From Citrobacter freundii (GTDB lineage: Bacteria > Bacteroidota > Bacteroidia > Chitinophagales > Chitinophagaceae), in contig QFQQ01000005.1 of the NCBI GenBank assembly GCA_003243445.1, positions 1 to 64,000 on the forward strand: DNA of 64,000 bases, written 5' to 3'. Below are positions 25,311-34,064 of the stretch, in pieces; the stretch's first letter is position 1; every line of letters starts with the position of its first letter. The notes beneath the pieces were generated by a model that saw only the letters and a list, made by a program, of their open reading frames with translations, made no database searches and was not told the origin of the DNA. Made by a program: the position numbers and the translations under genes.

Positions 25311-26410
25311 AATATAGATTCAGTTAATAAAGCGGTGATTCCTTTTTCAATGCTTCCATATTTTTTTGCATACGCCTGCATTTTTACTTTTTCAGTCTCT
25401 TCAGTTGTATACGCGAGATATTCTTCTGGTGATACTTCAGTTCGGTATACCCTGGATAAAACTCCTCCTAATGAAATGAAAACTTCTTTATATTTCTTAG
25501 TAGGGTCATTAGCCTTGTTTACGGATAGAACTAAGGCTTTTTCTTTTTCTGTTAAGCCCAGCAGTTCCTGGATCTGCTCGAATTTGTTTTGGTATTTTGA
25601 TTGATCAAGCAATATTTTACAATCGCTGTTATTGATGATGGCTTGCTTAACGATTGGCGAGGATATGATATCTTCAACCTCTTGCGTTACAACGATCGCT
25701 TCGCCGAAGAATTTTCTCACCGTTTTGAAAAGATATTTGATGTATTCTGCCATTCCCTCCCTGGCAATTGCTTTCCAGGCTTCTTCAATCAAAATCATCT
25801 TTCTGACTCCCTTCAATTTTCGCATCTTGGAAATAAAGACTTCCATGATGATCAGTGTAACTACCGGGAATAGGATGGGGTGGTCCTTAATATTATCCAG
25901 TTCGAATACGATGAACCTCTGCTGTAACAGGTCCAGATTCGTGTCTGCGTTTAACAGATAGTCGAATTCTCCTCCTTTGTAATAGGGCCTGAGTACATAC
26001 AGGAAATTGTCAATATCAAAATCTTTTTCTTTAACTCGATCTCCTGCCAGTTTTGCAACGAACTCATCCCTGAGAAATGCGTAGAATGAGTTAAAGCAAG
26101 GGAATACGTCGGGATGCTTGTTTAAATATTCGAAATAGAGTTGCAGGGCGTCTGATAATGCTACGTATTCTGACCTATTAAACGTTTCGTTATCTTTTTT
26201 CCAAAGAGCTAACAGTAATGTTTTGATGCTTTCCTTCTTTTCAGTATCCAGAACATCGCCGGGTCCGATATAGAAAGGGTTAAAGCGTATTGGATCCTGT
26301 TCAGTGTAGGTGAAGTAATATCCTTTCACCATGTCACAAAGACCTTTATAGCTATGACCTACATCAACTAATACAACATGGGTTCCCTGCTCATAGTATG
26401 AGCGAACCAT
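25307..26410 (-). CDS. traG: TraG conjugation ATPase, C-terminal part
   Basis: The C-terminal 370 residues of the VirB4-type ATPase. The first methionine here is only the internal Met of FFTNHMVRSYYEQG. The frame actually begins upstream at the landing codon GGA (26440-26438) with GSGKS, the second half of Walker A. It continues with VLVDVGHSYKGLCDM and the Walker B region KMILIEEAWKAIARE, then RKFFGEAIVVTQEVEDI. It is complete to its stop. With the upstream half it gives about 822 residues, the normal TraG length. The two halves are in different frames because of the palindromic insert at 26441-26487. Confidence 0.85.
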   Translation of the reverse strand: MVRSYYEQGTHVVLVDVGHSYKGLCDMVKGYYFTYTEQDPIRFNPFYIGPGDVLDTEKKESIKTLLLALWKKDNETFNRSEYVALSDALQLYFEYLNKHPDVFPCFNSFYAFLRDEFVAKLAGDRVKEKDFDIDNFLYVLRPYYKGGEFDYLLNADTNLDLLQQRFIVFELDNIKDHPILFPVVTLIIMEVFISKMRKLKGVRKMILIEEAWKAIAREGMAEYIKYLFKTVRKFFGEAIVVTQEVEDIISSPIVKQAIINNSDCKILLDQSKYQNKFEQIQELLGLTEKEKALVLSVNKANDPTKKYKEVFISLGGVLSRVYRTEVSPEEYLAYTTEETEKVKMQAYAKKYGSIEKGITALLTESIL

Positions 26411-27822
26411 GTGGTTCGTGAAAAAACTCTTCCCAGATCCTTTTTCAGGGGTGACCGGGCCATCGGGCCACCAATGGCCCGGTCACCCCCGCTGGGGCCA
26501 AGGATAAATTTGTTTCGATTGGTACAGATACCTCGCTTCACAGGTTCATCAGAAATATCAACATGAACCGGTCGACCGGTGAGTCGATCTCCTAAACGTA
26601 TGCCTACTGGACTCAGTGAGCTTTGGTAGTTCGTTTCGAGGTTGAGAAAACAGCAGGCTTGTTCTGCAAACGTGTCAAAACAGTCATTGTTTGGAAAGTC
26701 TGCCGCGTTCCCCGGAATCCCTGCCCAGAATATCTGCGGCGCTCCCGACAGCTCCAGCTTCGGGGTCGCATCTAATTGGGACAGGGCCGAGGAAACAAGA
26801 TTCTTTATTTCTTTCTGTTGCTCCTTATCACTTGTCCATGTCACCAGATTGAAGTGTGCCCTGACTGGTAACCGTTGTTGCGAAATAGCCTCGTTCAAAA
26901 ATTCGTTTGTTGCATCCCTGGAAATGGCGTTTTCTCTTGAATAAGCTGATAGGGATTGAAGCCTTAATCGTTTACTCTCTAGCTTCTGAAGAGTTTTCTG
27001 TGCATCACCGATAAATATGTACTGATTATACAAATGATCGCATGGTAATAGTTGGCCGAGTGATGAAGCAAAGCCAACCGAAAACTTTGACTTATCAGTA
27101 CTGTATTTGTCATAGTTGATTCGGGAGCCACAAATACCGGGTAAATCCCCTGCATCCGAAAGCGTATAAACTTGTACGTATTGATCTCCGATGCGTATTC
27201 CATCATTAAACTGAATATCCTTAATAACAGGGAGGCTTTCATTGGCGGACAAAAAGCAGTACCGTTCGATCAAGCCAGCTCTTCCTTCCTCGCTTTGTAG
27301 TTCAGCAGCTCCCAATTTTTTTAACTTTACGAATCCGCTATCCTCCAATATTCGTTTAAATTGACCGCAGCTATCCTGAAAATCCTGCAATGCTTGTGGC
27401 TTCAGCAATTCTTCAGAAACAAATGAACTACGCAGGAGCGTCGAAAATAAGGACGTAGATACCTTTCGGTTCACCGGTTTTTTAGTTAAGAAGATGTAAC
27501 AACGATGATCCAGATATGGACGTTCGTTGAAAAATCTTTCACTACTTCTAGTCAGAAAGCTATCCCCGGCTTTGATGAAATCAGGTCTGTGCTTTTGATC
27601 AGTGAACCAGTCCTGTTTATGAAAGACTGAGTTTTTAGGCAATACTTTTATCGCCTTTATCAATGCTTGGTGAAACGACTCATATTCCTGATCTGAAAGG
27701 GTAAAGATTTCAGGTAACGTTGCTTCAAACACTACGGTAAAATCCCCCATTTTCGAAATGATACAATCCTGCTCGATGCCTTTCAATGGAAAAACATCTT
27801 TTAACCACTTTTCCATACTCAC
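26368..27822 (-). CDS. traG: TraG conjugation ATPase, N-terminal part
   Basis: VirB4-type transfer ATPase, N-terminal part. It begins MSMEKWLKDVFPLKGIEQD and includes the TraG block DCFDTFAEQACCFLNLETNY and the ICTNRNKFILGPSG approach to Walker A at residues 432-445. After GPSG the reading frame enters the palindromic insert, continues with non-family residues (GDRAIGGPMARSPLKK) and ends 40 residues later at 26368. Real family homology therefore stops at 26488. The gene is first after traF in the operon. It is either inactivated, or rescued by recoding during translation. Confidence 0.85.
   Translation of the reverse strand: MSMEKWLKDVFPLKGIEQDCIISKMGDFTVVFEATLPEIFTLSDQEYESFHQALIKAIKVLPKNSVFHKQDWFTDQKHRPDFIKAGDSFLTRSSERFFNERPYLDHRCYIFLTKKPVNRKVSTSLFSTLLRSSFVSEELLKPQALQDFQDSCGQFKRILEDSGFVKLKKLGAAELQSEEGRAGLIERYCFLSANESLPVIKDIQFNDGIRIGDQYVQVYTLSDAGDLPGICGSRINYDKYSTDKSKFSVGFASSLGQLLPCDHLYNQYIFIGDAQKTLQKLESKRLRLQSLSAYSRENAISRDATNEFLNEAISQQRLPVRAHFNLVTWTSDKEQQKEIKNLVSSALSQLDATPKLELSGAPQIFWAGIPGNAADFPNNDCFDTFAEQACCFLNLETNYQSSLSPVGIRLGDRLTGRPVHVDISDEPVKRGICTNRNKFILGPSGGDRAIGGPMARSPLKKDLGRVFSRTTWFAHTMSREPMLY
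26438..26490 (-). repeat. 47-nt palindromic insert inside traG Walker A, with flanking Gly codons
   Basis: On the plus strand, 16-bp perfect arms at 26448-26463 and 26474-26489 enclose a 10-base loop. On the coding strand the palindrome starts inside a GGG glycine codon (26490-26488) and the insert runs 47 nt to a GGA glycine codon (26440-26438). Taking out the insert plus one of the two codons (50 nt) restores the expected GPSGSGKS P-loop in frame. A possible slippery G-AAA-AAG lies just before GGA. Confidence 0.85.
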
Positions 27823-27839
27823 TTTTTTTCCGAAAAGAC

Positions 27840-28151
27840 TTATTTGAAAAACATTTTCCTGCTGGATGACCGGATAATTTTTGGAATGCTTCTTTGTGCA
27901 ATCTTTTTCATCATTCCATGTTCTCCATACGTGTGTGATAGCTTATAAATCCTCATAAATAGTATTGTACCGGCTATGGCAATAATCACAACACAAGCAA
28001 ACGAGTTCACTCCCATAACATAAAGGATGGCGAACAAGATCAGCAGAGCGACCAGTCCGCCACCTAGCCACCAGATATACTGTGCTTTCAACCCTTTAAA
28101 CTCTATAGGCTTATTTATTCCTTTGTTGATCGTATACACGCTGTTGCTCAT
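27840..28151 (-). CDS. traF: Conjugative transposon protein TraF (DUF4133)
   Basis: A 103-residue membrane protein, VirB3-like. It begins SVYTINKGINKPIEFKGLKAQY, the DUF4133 signature, then has two adjacent membrane helices (IWWLGGGLVALLILFAILYV and FACVVIIAIAGTILFMRI) and a basic C-terminus. It lies between traE and traG, the standard order. Confidence 0.9.
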   Translation of the reverse strand: MSNSVYTINKGINKPIEFKGLKAQYIWWLGGGLVALLILFAILYVMGVNSFACVVIIAIAGTILFMRIYKLSHTYGEHGMMKKIAQRSIPKIIRSSSRKMFFK

Positions 28152-28160
28152 TTTTTACGG

Positions 28161-28493
28161 TTAAATGCTAAAGAATGATTTGATCACAGTTGTTACGATG
28201 ACAAGAAAAATACAGCTACCAAACCAGGCAGCGGCTACCTTGCCAGTATCCTGATCGCCGCTATTCCATTTTTGATAGACTTTGACAGCTCCGATCAATC
28301 CGACAACGGCTCCAACTGCATACATCAGGTTTGTTCCCGTTCCGAAATATTCCCTCACCATCGAGTTAGCCTGTTCAATACCTGCATTGCCATCCTGCGC
28401 GGACGCACCAATACTTATCAAAGAACTTACTATGAGTAAGACGCATAGCTTCGCCTGTTTGCTTGTTAAGCAATTCACACTTCCTCTTTTCAT
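28161..28493 (-). CDS. traE: Conjugative transposon protein TraE (DUF4134)
   Basis: A 110-residue VirB2-like pilin candidate. A signal peptide (ending near ISIGASAQ) is followed by GIEQANSMVREYFGTGTNLMY, a glycine-rich helix (AVGAVVGLIGAVKVYQKW) and a second helix (AAWFGSCIFLVIVTTVI). This is the DUF4134 pattern. It is the first recognised gene of the transfer operon, 10 bases before traF. Confidence 0.9.
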   Translation of the reverse strand: MKRGSVNCLTSKQAKLCVLLIVSSLISIGASAQDGNAGIEQANSMVREYFGTGTNLMYAVGAVVGLIGAVKVYQKWNSGDQDTGKVAAAWFGSCIFLVIVTTVIKSFFSI

Positions 28494-28591
28494 ATCTCAC
28501 TTTGCTTTAAATAACTTCAGAAATACCTGGTGCCACTGTCCGGCAGCCGCCCACCACACGTATGCTAGCAGTGACACACAGGCAATAGGGT

Positions 28592-28646
28592 GCTCCGTCC
28601 GGGCGAATCATTCGCACTTGGTTTTCCTGCACTGCCAGAACGGAGC
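28592..28646. other. Intergenic hairpin upstream of traE
   Basis: Arms gctccgt (28592-28598) and acggagc (28640-28646) enclose 41 bases with a smaller gcgaa/ttcgc hairpin. It may be a leader structure or attenuator for the tra operon, or the terminator of a plus-strand transcript (T run after 28649). Confidence 0.3.
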
Positions 28647-28653
28647 GATATTT

Positions 28654-29055
28654 TTACCACAATCGGGAAACTTCTTCTTGCGCGATTTGCATCTGAAGAT
28701 GATCAACAGCTTCCTTCATGATATAATTTTCAATCGCGTATTGATATGGAGTATTTTGTAGGTGGGAATATATTTGTAGTCTGGACGCTAATCCTGAGAA
28801 TATTTCTTCTTTTTGCCATTTGCGGCTTGACGCCAGCGTAAATATTTCGTGGATTGACGTTTTAAGATTAGAGGCACTGTCAAATTCTTTATCGTTTGAA
28901 CCTGAACCATGGTCAGCTAAATTAACCTCATTGTTATCTGGTGAAGTTTTAACGGCTTTATTTCTATACGTAACAGCTAGTAAGCATGTATAGTAGACAG
29001 CGATAAGAATCAGGCATATTATTGCGAAAGTGTGCCAGGATGTCGTGTTAAGCAT
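28654..29055 (-). CDS. Hypothetical membrane-anchored protein (133 aa)
   Basis: One N-terminal transmembrane helix (FAIICLILIAVYYTCLLAV, residues 10-28), then an acidic linker (SPDNNEVNLADHGSGSNDKEFD) and a helical C-terminal domain of about 70 residues. It is not recognised but resembles in layout the small protein upstream of traE in many Bacteroidetes elements. A gap of 160 bases with a hairpin separates it from traE. Confidence 0.55.
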   Translation of the reverse strand: MLNTTSWHTFAIICLILIAVYYTCLLAVTYRNKAVKTSPDNNEVNLADHGSGSNDKEFDSASNLKTSIHEIFTLASSRKWQKEEIFSGLASRLQIYSHLQNTPYQYAIENYIMKEAVDHLQMQIAQEEVSRLW

Positions 29056-29194
29056 ATACGATCGTTTTCATTTTCACATTTACTTTAGTCGAGCGATGCA
29101 ACAAAGTAAAGATACTATGAACTAAAAGCGATTAGGCTTTCAATTTTGAAAGAAAAAATGAAAATGATAGGTCTCACAAAGGATTGTCGTAGAA

Positions 29195-29563
29195 TTATGG
29201 CGATAAGTCCGCTTGATTTTCATTATGAAGTACGACGGTTAATTTATGCTCTAATAACTTCCTGTACTTATCGCTAAACGAAAAGGAAATGTCTTTAAGA
29301 TAAATTTCATTAGTTGTAAAAGATGTTATTCGGCTATGTGCCACTAATGTTCCTCGGTTTACCCGGGAGAAATCTTCTTCTGGTAGAATTGTTTCTAGTT
29401 GCTTTAGACTTAGGTGTGGCATAAATATTCCATGATCTGTATATATCTTAACATGATGTGCAACGGATAAGATGTAAATTATTCGGTCAATATCTACGCG
29501 AACAAACTTTTTTTTCAAATGAATATAGAAAGAGTTTTTCATAGGCATTGATATTTTAGACAA
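29195..29563 (-). CDS. LytTR-family DNA-binding regulator
   Basis: A 122-residue stand-alone LytTR domain. It begins near FYIHLKKKFVRVDIDRIIYI, with the typical HHVKIYTDHGIFMPHLSLKQLETILPEEDFSRVNRGTLVAH pattern spread over residues 35-75 and ending in a strand-rich tail. No receiver domain is present. A start at the second Met (29542) is also possible. It probably regulates the conjugative element. Confidence 0.85.
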   Translation of the reverse strand: MSKISMPMKNSFYIHLKKKFVRVDIDRIIYILSVAHHVKIYTDHGIFMPHLSLKQLETILPEEDFSRVNRGTLVAHSRITSFTTNEIYLKDISFSFSDKYRKLLEHKLTVVLHNENQADLSP

Positions 29564-29594
29564 CCGGAACGATTAATTTAGATTTAAGATTGGA

Positions 29595-29966
29595 TTATGG
29601 AATATCCAAAGTGTTAAGCATTTTTAGACATTCTATTTTATCAGATAAAGCAATTTCTAATAAAGTGAAATGTTGATCTAGTAAATATCTCAATCCCGCT
29701 GGGCTGTGGAATTCATCTGGGATACTTTTATTGGAGCCAAAGACACTCGAAAATGAGATCATGGAACCATTGCCTGTTAGTAGCCAAATGAAGTCGAGAT
29801 CGGGATATTTGTAAAGAATGCGAATTAAGATATTCGACCCAATAGACCCTCTTCCTTTCAACTGTTTGCTCAAATATCCATTAGCAATTTCTAATGTTTT
29901 TTCAAACTTGTAAGGGGTTATTTGTTTGTATTCGAGGTATTCGTTTAACCGATCTATTACTCTCAT
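29595..29966 (-). CDS. Phage-repressor-like helix-turn-helix protein
   Basis: A 123-residue protein. The N-terminus RVIDRLNEYLEYKQITPYKFEKTLEIANGYLSKQL is an XRE/CI-type helix-turn-helix of the Bacteroidetes phage-repressor type. It is followed by the family-typical IRILYKYPDLDFIWLLTGNGSM. The C-terminus is short, so there is no peptidase domain. A regulator of the element is likely. Confidence 0.8.
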   Translation of the reverse strand: MRVIDRLNEYLEYKQITPYKFEKTLEIANGYLSKQLKGRGSIGSNILIRILYKYPDLDFIWLLTGNGSMISFSSVFGSNKSIPDEFHSPAGLRYLLDQHFTLLEIALSDKIECLKMLNTLDIP

Positions 29967-30032
29967 TGGATTATGGTTTAAAGATTAATTCAAAAACGAG
30001 TTCGCATACCTTTGTGAAGAGAAAAATAACAT

Positions 30033-30602
30033 TCAGTACCGCACCTCCGGTAGTTCTTCTATTTCATAGTCCACTGAATGCTTGAAAATCCAAACGCTGT
30101 CCAATAGTCTAAAAAGTTCTAAAGCATCAAGAGCGATATTGAACTCGCTGGTTGCTTCCCCCATCGAAAGGTTTCCTATTGCAGCATCAAATACTCTTCG
30201 TACGAGGATTTTCCAATCATAAATATTCTGAAGAAAGAAAAATTTCTCGATCGCTAGCAGCGGGTTATTTAATTCGATTGGCGAGAGATGACTTGGGAAA
30301 TCGTCCCATGTACCAATGGTTTTTTTTAAGTGCTTGAGCTTCTTGATGATTTTAGATTTCTCTATTGTTATTTCATTCTTTTTGTACGCTTGGTTAATGA
30401 GGTGTCCAATATCTATCAGATCGACCAGATCATTATGCGTAAAAGATAATTGTGTAATAGTAGATAGAACACCATCGAATTTATTCTCGTAGGCGGATTC
30501 AAAAAAGCTTATAATTTTTGTAGTTTGAAAGGACAACCCTTCGTCACCAAATAATAGGTCTATTTTTTCTCTGATTAAATCTTCTCTTTTATCTGATATC
30601 AT
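30033..30602 (-). CDS. Hypothetical helical protein (189 aa)
   Basis: Not recognised. The frame opens at 30638, but the ATG at 30602 (MISDKREDLIREKIDLLF) avoids a low-complexity Lys/Asn leader and is preferred. The protein is mostly helical and has no signal or membrane segments. The DNA is A+T-rich, as in the surrounding regulators. Its role is unknown. Confidence 0.5.
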   Translation of the reverse strand: MISDKREDLIREKIDLLFGDEGLSFQTTKIISFFESAYENKFDGVLSTITQLSFTHNDLVDLIDIGHLINQAYKKNEITIEKSKIIKKLKHLKKTIGTWDDFPSHLSPIELNNPLLAIEKFFFLQNIYDWKILVRRVFDAAIGNLSMGEATSEFNIALDALELFRLLDSVWIFKHSVDYEIEELPEVRY

Positions 30603-30638
30603 ATTTTTTTTATTTTTAGGTAAATGGTTTTTCTGCAA

Positions 30639-31143
30639 ATGAACATACAGGTTACTAATAGATGATTTTTACTTCCATTTCTTTTATCACTCAACCACTA
30701 TGGCCCTAGTGAAAAATTTTGCTCAGTCTTTTTCATTATAAAATGTTTAATAAGAAATATTTCTAAAACAAAACCTGTTATTAATTCAATTGATATCATT
30801 CTCGGTAAAAACTTCCAATCTCTAATCTTTTATCTTAGCGAATCGTATTTTTGATCATAGATTTGATCAGTATTTATGGCTAGATCTTGCTGCATTTTGT
30901 CATCAATTAGAGGTGCAGGGAATAAGGATTCAAGGTTTTAATTGAACCGCTATTTGGCTGCGATTTATTGGCTCCCTTTTTTCGATTATTTCGGAAGATT
31001 TGCGCTTTTTTACCTATAAGGCGGCAGACTTTTTCCTGCAATTATTGTTTGTTTAAAGGAACAACTGTACCCATGAATATTCTAATCGGAGGGTGACTAA
31101 TTTATTCATTTCGAAGATTTTTTTATTCAGTCCAAAAAACTAT
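30639..31143. other. A+T-rich non-coding gap between divergent genes
   Basis: No gene was recognised. The stretch separates the minus-strand regulator cluster from the plus-strand XRE gene and is strongly A+T-rich. No repeat of more than a few bases was seen. Confidence 0.5.
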
Positions 31144-31151
31144 TATTTTTG
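31144..31151 (+). promoter_or_regulatory. Candidate -7 box for the XRE gene
   Basis: TATTTTTG fits TAnnTTTG and ends only 5 bases before the ATG at 31157, which would imply a leaderless or nearly leaderless transcript. There is no clear -33 TTTG. Confidence 0.3.
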
Positions 31152-31156
31152 TATAT

Positions 31157-31567
31157 ATGGAAAGGAAAATTCATCAGGGAAGAAATATCGCTAGATTCAG
31201 GCAGATGCTTGGCTTAAAGCAAGAGGGGCTAGCTGACGCGTTAGGTGAAGACTGGACACAGCTAAAGGTAACTAGGCTCGAAGCAAAAGAAGAGATCGAT
31301 TTAGCGATCTTAGAAGAAGTTGCGCGTGTCATGAAAATACCCGTTCAAGCAATTCAGAATTTTGATGAAGAAGCCGCAATTAATATTGTTGCAAATACAT
31401 TTAGCGATTTCAAGGATAATGCTGTTGCGTCGGCTGTGAATTACTATCCTACTTTTAATCCAATCGATAAGGTGGTTGAAATCTTAGAGAAGATTAATAA
31501 AGAAAAGGATCATGAGATTGCAAGACTGAGAAATGAAATTGACCAACTAAGGAATAGAATTAAATAA
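31157..31567 (+). CDS. XRE-family helix-turn-helix regulator with coiled coil
   Basis: A 136-residue protein. The N-terminal helix-turn-helix (GRNIARFRQMLGLKQEGLADAL, then LKVTRLEAKEEID) is followed by a linker and a C-terminal coiled coil (VVEILEKINKEKDHEIARLRNEIDQLRNRIK) that probably dimerises it. This is a common Bacteroidetes accessory-region regulator. It has its own terminator. Confidence 0.85.
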   Translation: MERKIHQGRNIARFRQMLGLKQEGLADALGEDWTQLKVTRLEAKEEIDLAILEEVARVMKIPVQAIQNFDEEAAINIVANTFSDFKDNAVASAVNYYPTFNPIDKVVEILEKINKEKDHEIARLRNEIDQLRNRIK

Positions 31568-31574
31568 GACCTTT

Positions 31575-31605
31575 AAAAAAGCCGTTCGTAAGAGCGGCTT
31601 TTTTT
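31575..31605. terminator. Bidirectional terminator after the XRE gene
   Basis: The palindrome aaaaaagccg (31575-31584) and cggctttttt (31595-31604) gives a stem with A and T tracts on both strands. Confidence 0.85.
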
Positions 31606-31962
31606 GTACAAGCACTTTCACTTCGCACGCCTTCACGTGATTATCACGGAGAATTATTTTCTTTAGTGTTATTAAGTAGATCTTATACGCGATTACTCTT
31701 AAAATAAATTCTGCCCATACTGCTTTTGTCACGATTTTGTTAAAATCCTGGAATGTCAAGCATGTAAATGTGGATTTTGGCTATTTTAATATCTGTTGTT
31801 AAATGTTCAGTTTATGCCGGCATAACCACTACTCGTGCCGTATAATTCCACTCACAAGTAAGTCACAAGTCCACCTCCATTATTGAGCCTTTTAGCTTAT
31901 TCCCAGTTGGGGACAGCTTAATTAGTATTTGTATTAGTTTAATCAATAACCAAAACCTACCT
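31606..31962. other. Non-coding gap before the Crp-like gene
   Basis: No gene was recognised. A perfect 12-bp palindrome, tatgccggcata, lies at 31813-31824, about 140 bases before the regulator start. It could be an operator. Confidence 0.4.
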
Positions 31963-32523
31963 ATGCAAACATTATTAAATTTCCTTAATTCAGTAAAGCC
32001 TTTATCTGTTGAACTGCAAACACACCTGGTTCGAATCCTCAAACATAAGAATGTAACAAAACGACAAATTCTATTAAAGGCTGGCCATATAAGTCGCGAA
32101 ATTTATTTTATCGAAGAGGGATTACTGAGGTGTTATTATGATAAAGGCGCGCAGGAGGTTTGTACTTGGTTTATGAAAGAAGGCGATGTGATTATTTCAG
32201 TGGAAAGCTTTTTTTCCCAACAACCAAGTGAAGAAACAATCCAGGCCATAACACCCTGTTCTGTTTGGTATATAACACACAGCGAACTGTCTAACATATA
32301 TCAACATTACCCTGAATTCAATTTTATTGGCAGAGTATTGACCGAGAAATACTATGTTCTCCTCCGAAAGGAATTACGAGGACTAAGAATGCAAAGTGCA
32401 AGGGAACGATATGATTGGCTGATGGAGTATCATTCTGAATTGGCTTTACGGGTTCCTTCTAAGTTTCTTGCCTCCTGGCTTGGCGTCGGTGAGCCTTACT
32501 TCAGCACGCTAAAAAGCCGATGA
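31963..32523 (+). CDS. Crp/Fnr-family transcriptional regulator
   Basis: A 186-residue protein with an N-terminal cyclic-nucleotide-binding fold (RQILLKAGHISREIYFIEEGLLRCYY, then GDVIISVESFF) and a short C-terminal helix-turn-helix (RVPSKFLASWLGVGEPYFSTLKSR). Bacteroidetes carry many such regulators without a known ligand. The protein ends just after the recognition helix and is therefore slightly short, but complete in pattern. Confidence 0.85.
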   Translation: MQTLLNFLNSVKPLSVELQTHLVRILKHKNVTKRQILLKAGHISREIYFIEEGLLRCYYDKGAQEVCTWFMKEGDVIISVESFFSQQPSEETIQAITPCSVWYITHSELSNIYQHYPEFNFIGRVLTEKYYVLLRKELRGLRMQSARERYDWLMEYHSELALRVPSKFLASWLGVGEPYFSTLKSR

Positions 32524-32667
32524 AACTTCAGGTTTTTTTCAATTTCTTTCAATATTGAAACTTTTCTATTTCTTCTTTAATTCTACCTTGACCTTGTTAT
32601 AAGATATTTCTCGTTTAGCTACCATCAAACCCACTTCAACTGTTTTTTTAAACCAAACACCTGAACT

Positions 32668-34053
32668 ATGAAGTATCTTTTTTTAATTTTGCTATGTGTC
32701 TTTCTGTTCTCATGTCAAAAAGATAGCGTGAAAACGAAAGAATCTTCCTACCCGCAATTACGCAAAAGTCTTAGTGAGCAGCTCCCTGCGGCTGATTTTA
32801 ACCTGTTAGATTTCGCACGCATTAGTCGAGCAAATATTAATGACAAGGCATTACTCAGAATTTGTTTTCAAGGGAAAAAAATGAGCGAATCTTTTCTGAT
32901 TGTGGAAGTAGATGTTTTCGGTAATGTTCTGAAAGGTAAAATAATCGAAATAGGTGAATCAGAATCCCCTTACAGCTTTACTGGTGAAATAGTAACCAAA
33001 GATCTCTCCGGAGGAAATCTCAAACATCGGTACTATAAAAATGGATATAAGCTGATACCGACTTCGCCAGTTTCGACGAATGTATCTATGCCTTCTCAAC
33101 CGGACCCATATATTATGTTACCCGAAGTAATAGTTGTTGGCAGTTATCCGCCTTCAGGGGGTAGTTTTGGTTACTCTACTTGGATCAGCGCACTGTCTTT
33201 TATTGACGACTATGGTAGCGGAGGAGGCGATTGGTCAGGAGGCTATGTTCCCGGTGATTCATTTGGTGGCGGTGGTGGTGGCGGATATGGAGGAGGCAGC
33301 GGGTCAGGATATGGTAATGGAGATCCAAATTTGCCTTCAAATCCCAGTAACCCCAACGATCCCAATAATCCTAACTATCCCGTTGAAGTTATTGATGATC
33401 CTTTCATGCAAGTCGAGTTTGAATCTCAATTTGCTGACCCCGCAATAGATGTGGATGCTTATCTGAAATGTTTTAGTCAAATACCTGATGCCGGAGCGAT
33501 ATGTACAATTGCTATCTTTAGTGATATCCCTGTTGATGGCGACCCCAACAAGATGTTTAATTTTATGTCTGGATCTCCTGGCCACGCTTTTATAAGAATT
33601 GAGAAGAAAAATGGAGGACAGGGTATTAAACAGTACTTTGGTATGTATCCGGCAGAGGGATGGAAAACTAATGACATGGTTAATGGAACACCTGCTAAGT
33701 TAGTTGACAATTCCAATCATGAGTATAATGCTTATATGGAGATCAACATTACGCCGCAAGAGTTACTATTGGCCATAGAAAAGATAAGGAGCCAAAAGTC
33801 AGCGATATATAATTTAAATCATTATAACTGCACGGATTTTGCCCTCGATGTTTGGAATGCAGCTTCAAGCAATCAGACGTATCTGGAAATTCCAAAGTTG
33901 CATATTCCAGGAAGCTCCTATCCGGCTAGCAATACGCCGCAAGGATTATATGTGCAAATACAGGGTTTGAAGGCTTCAGGGAGTCCTATCGCTGCTGCAA
34001 GCCAAGTGAACGTCGATGGAACAAGTGGTTCAGGTAAGGGTTCTTGTAATTAA
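32668..34053 (+). CDS. Lipoprotein with C-terminal papain-like (LRAT/NlpC-type) domain
   Basis: The signal MKYLFLILLCVFLFSCQ contains a lipobox (LFSC, Cys16), so the protein is a surface or periplasmic lipoprotein of 461 residues. An N-terminal domain (to about 150) precedes a Gly/Ser- and Asn/Pro-rich linker (about 185-245). The C-terminal domain has SPGHAFIRIEKK and, later, NLNHYNCTDFALDVWNAA. This His-then-Cys order suits a permuted papain fold of the LRAT/NlpC superfamily. The following four-helix membrane protein could be its immunity partner. The enzyme activity is inferred. Confidence 0.65.
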   Translation: MKYLFLILLCVFLFSCQKDSVKTKESSYPQLRKSLSEQLPAADFNLLDFARISRANINDKALLRICFQGKKMSESFLIVEVDVFGNVLKGKIIEIGESESPYSFTGEIVTKDLSGGNLKHRYYKNGYKLIPTSPVSTNVSMPSQPDPYIMLPEVIVVGSYPPSGGSFGYSTWISALSFIDDYGSGGGDWSGGYVPGDSFGGGGGGGYGGGSGSGYGNGDPNLPSNPSNPNDPNNPNYPVEVIDDPFMQVEFESQFADPAIDVDAYLKCFSQIPDAGAICTIAIFSDIPVDGDPNKMFNFMSGSPGHAFIRIEKKNGGQGIKQYFGMYPAEGWKTNDMVNGTPAKLVDNSNHEYNAYMEINITPQELLLAIEKIRSQKSAIYNLNHYNCTDFALDVWNAASSNQTYLEIPKLHIPGSSYPASNTPQGLYVQIQGLKASGSPIAAASQVNVDGTSGSGKGSCN

Positions 34054-34064
34054 AATTTTAGTCT

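Noticed and set aside
26441..26487. Reading the traG insert as a group II intron or intein remnant
   Set aside because: It is far too short for either, and has no conserved intron or intein ends; it is a simple perfect hairpin.
33200..33400. Glycine- and Asn/Pro-rich repeats considered as a DNA repeat or CRISPR-like array
   Set aside because: They are in-frame codons of the lipoprotein linker with no regular spacer structure. No CRISPR array was seen anywhere in the window.
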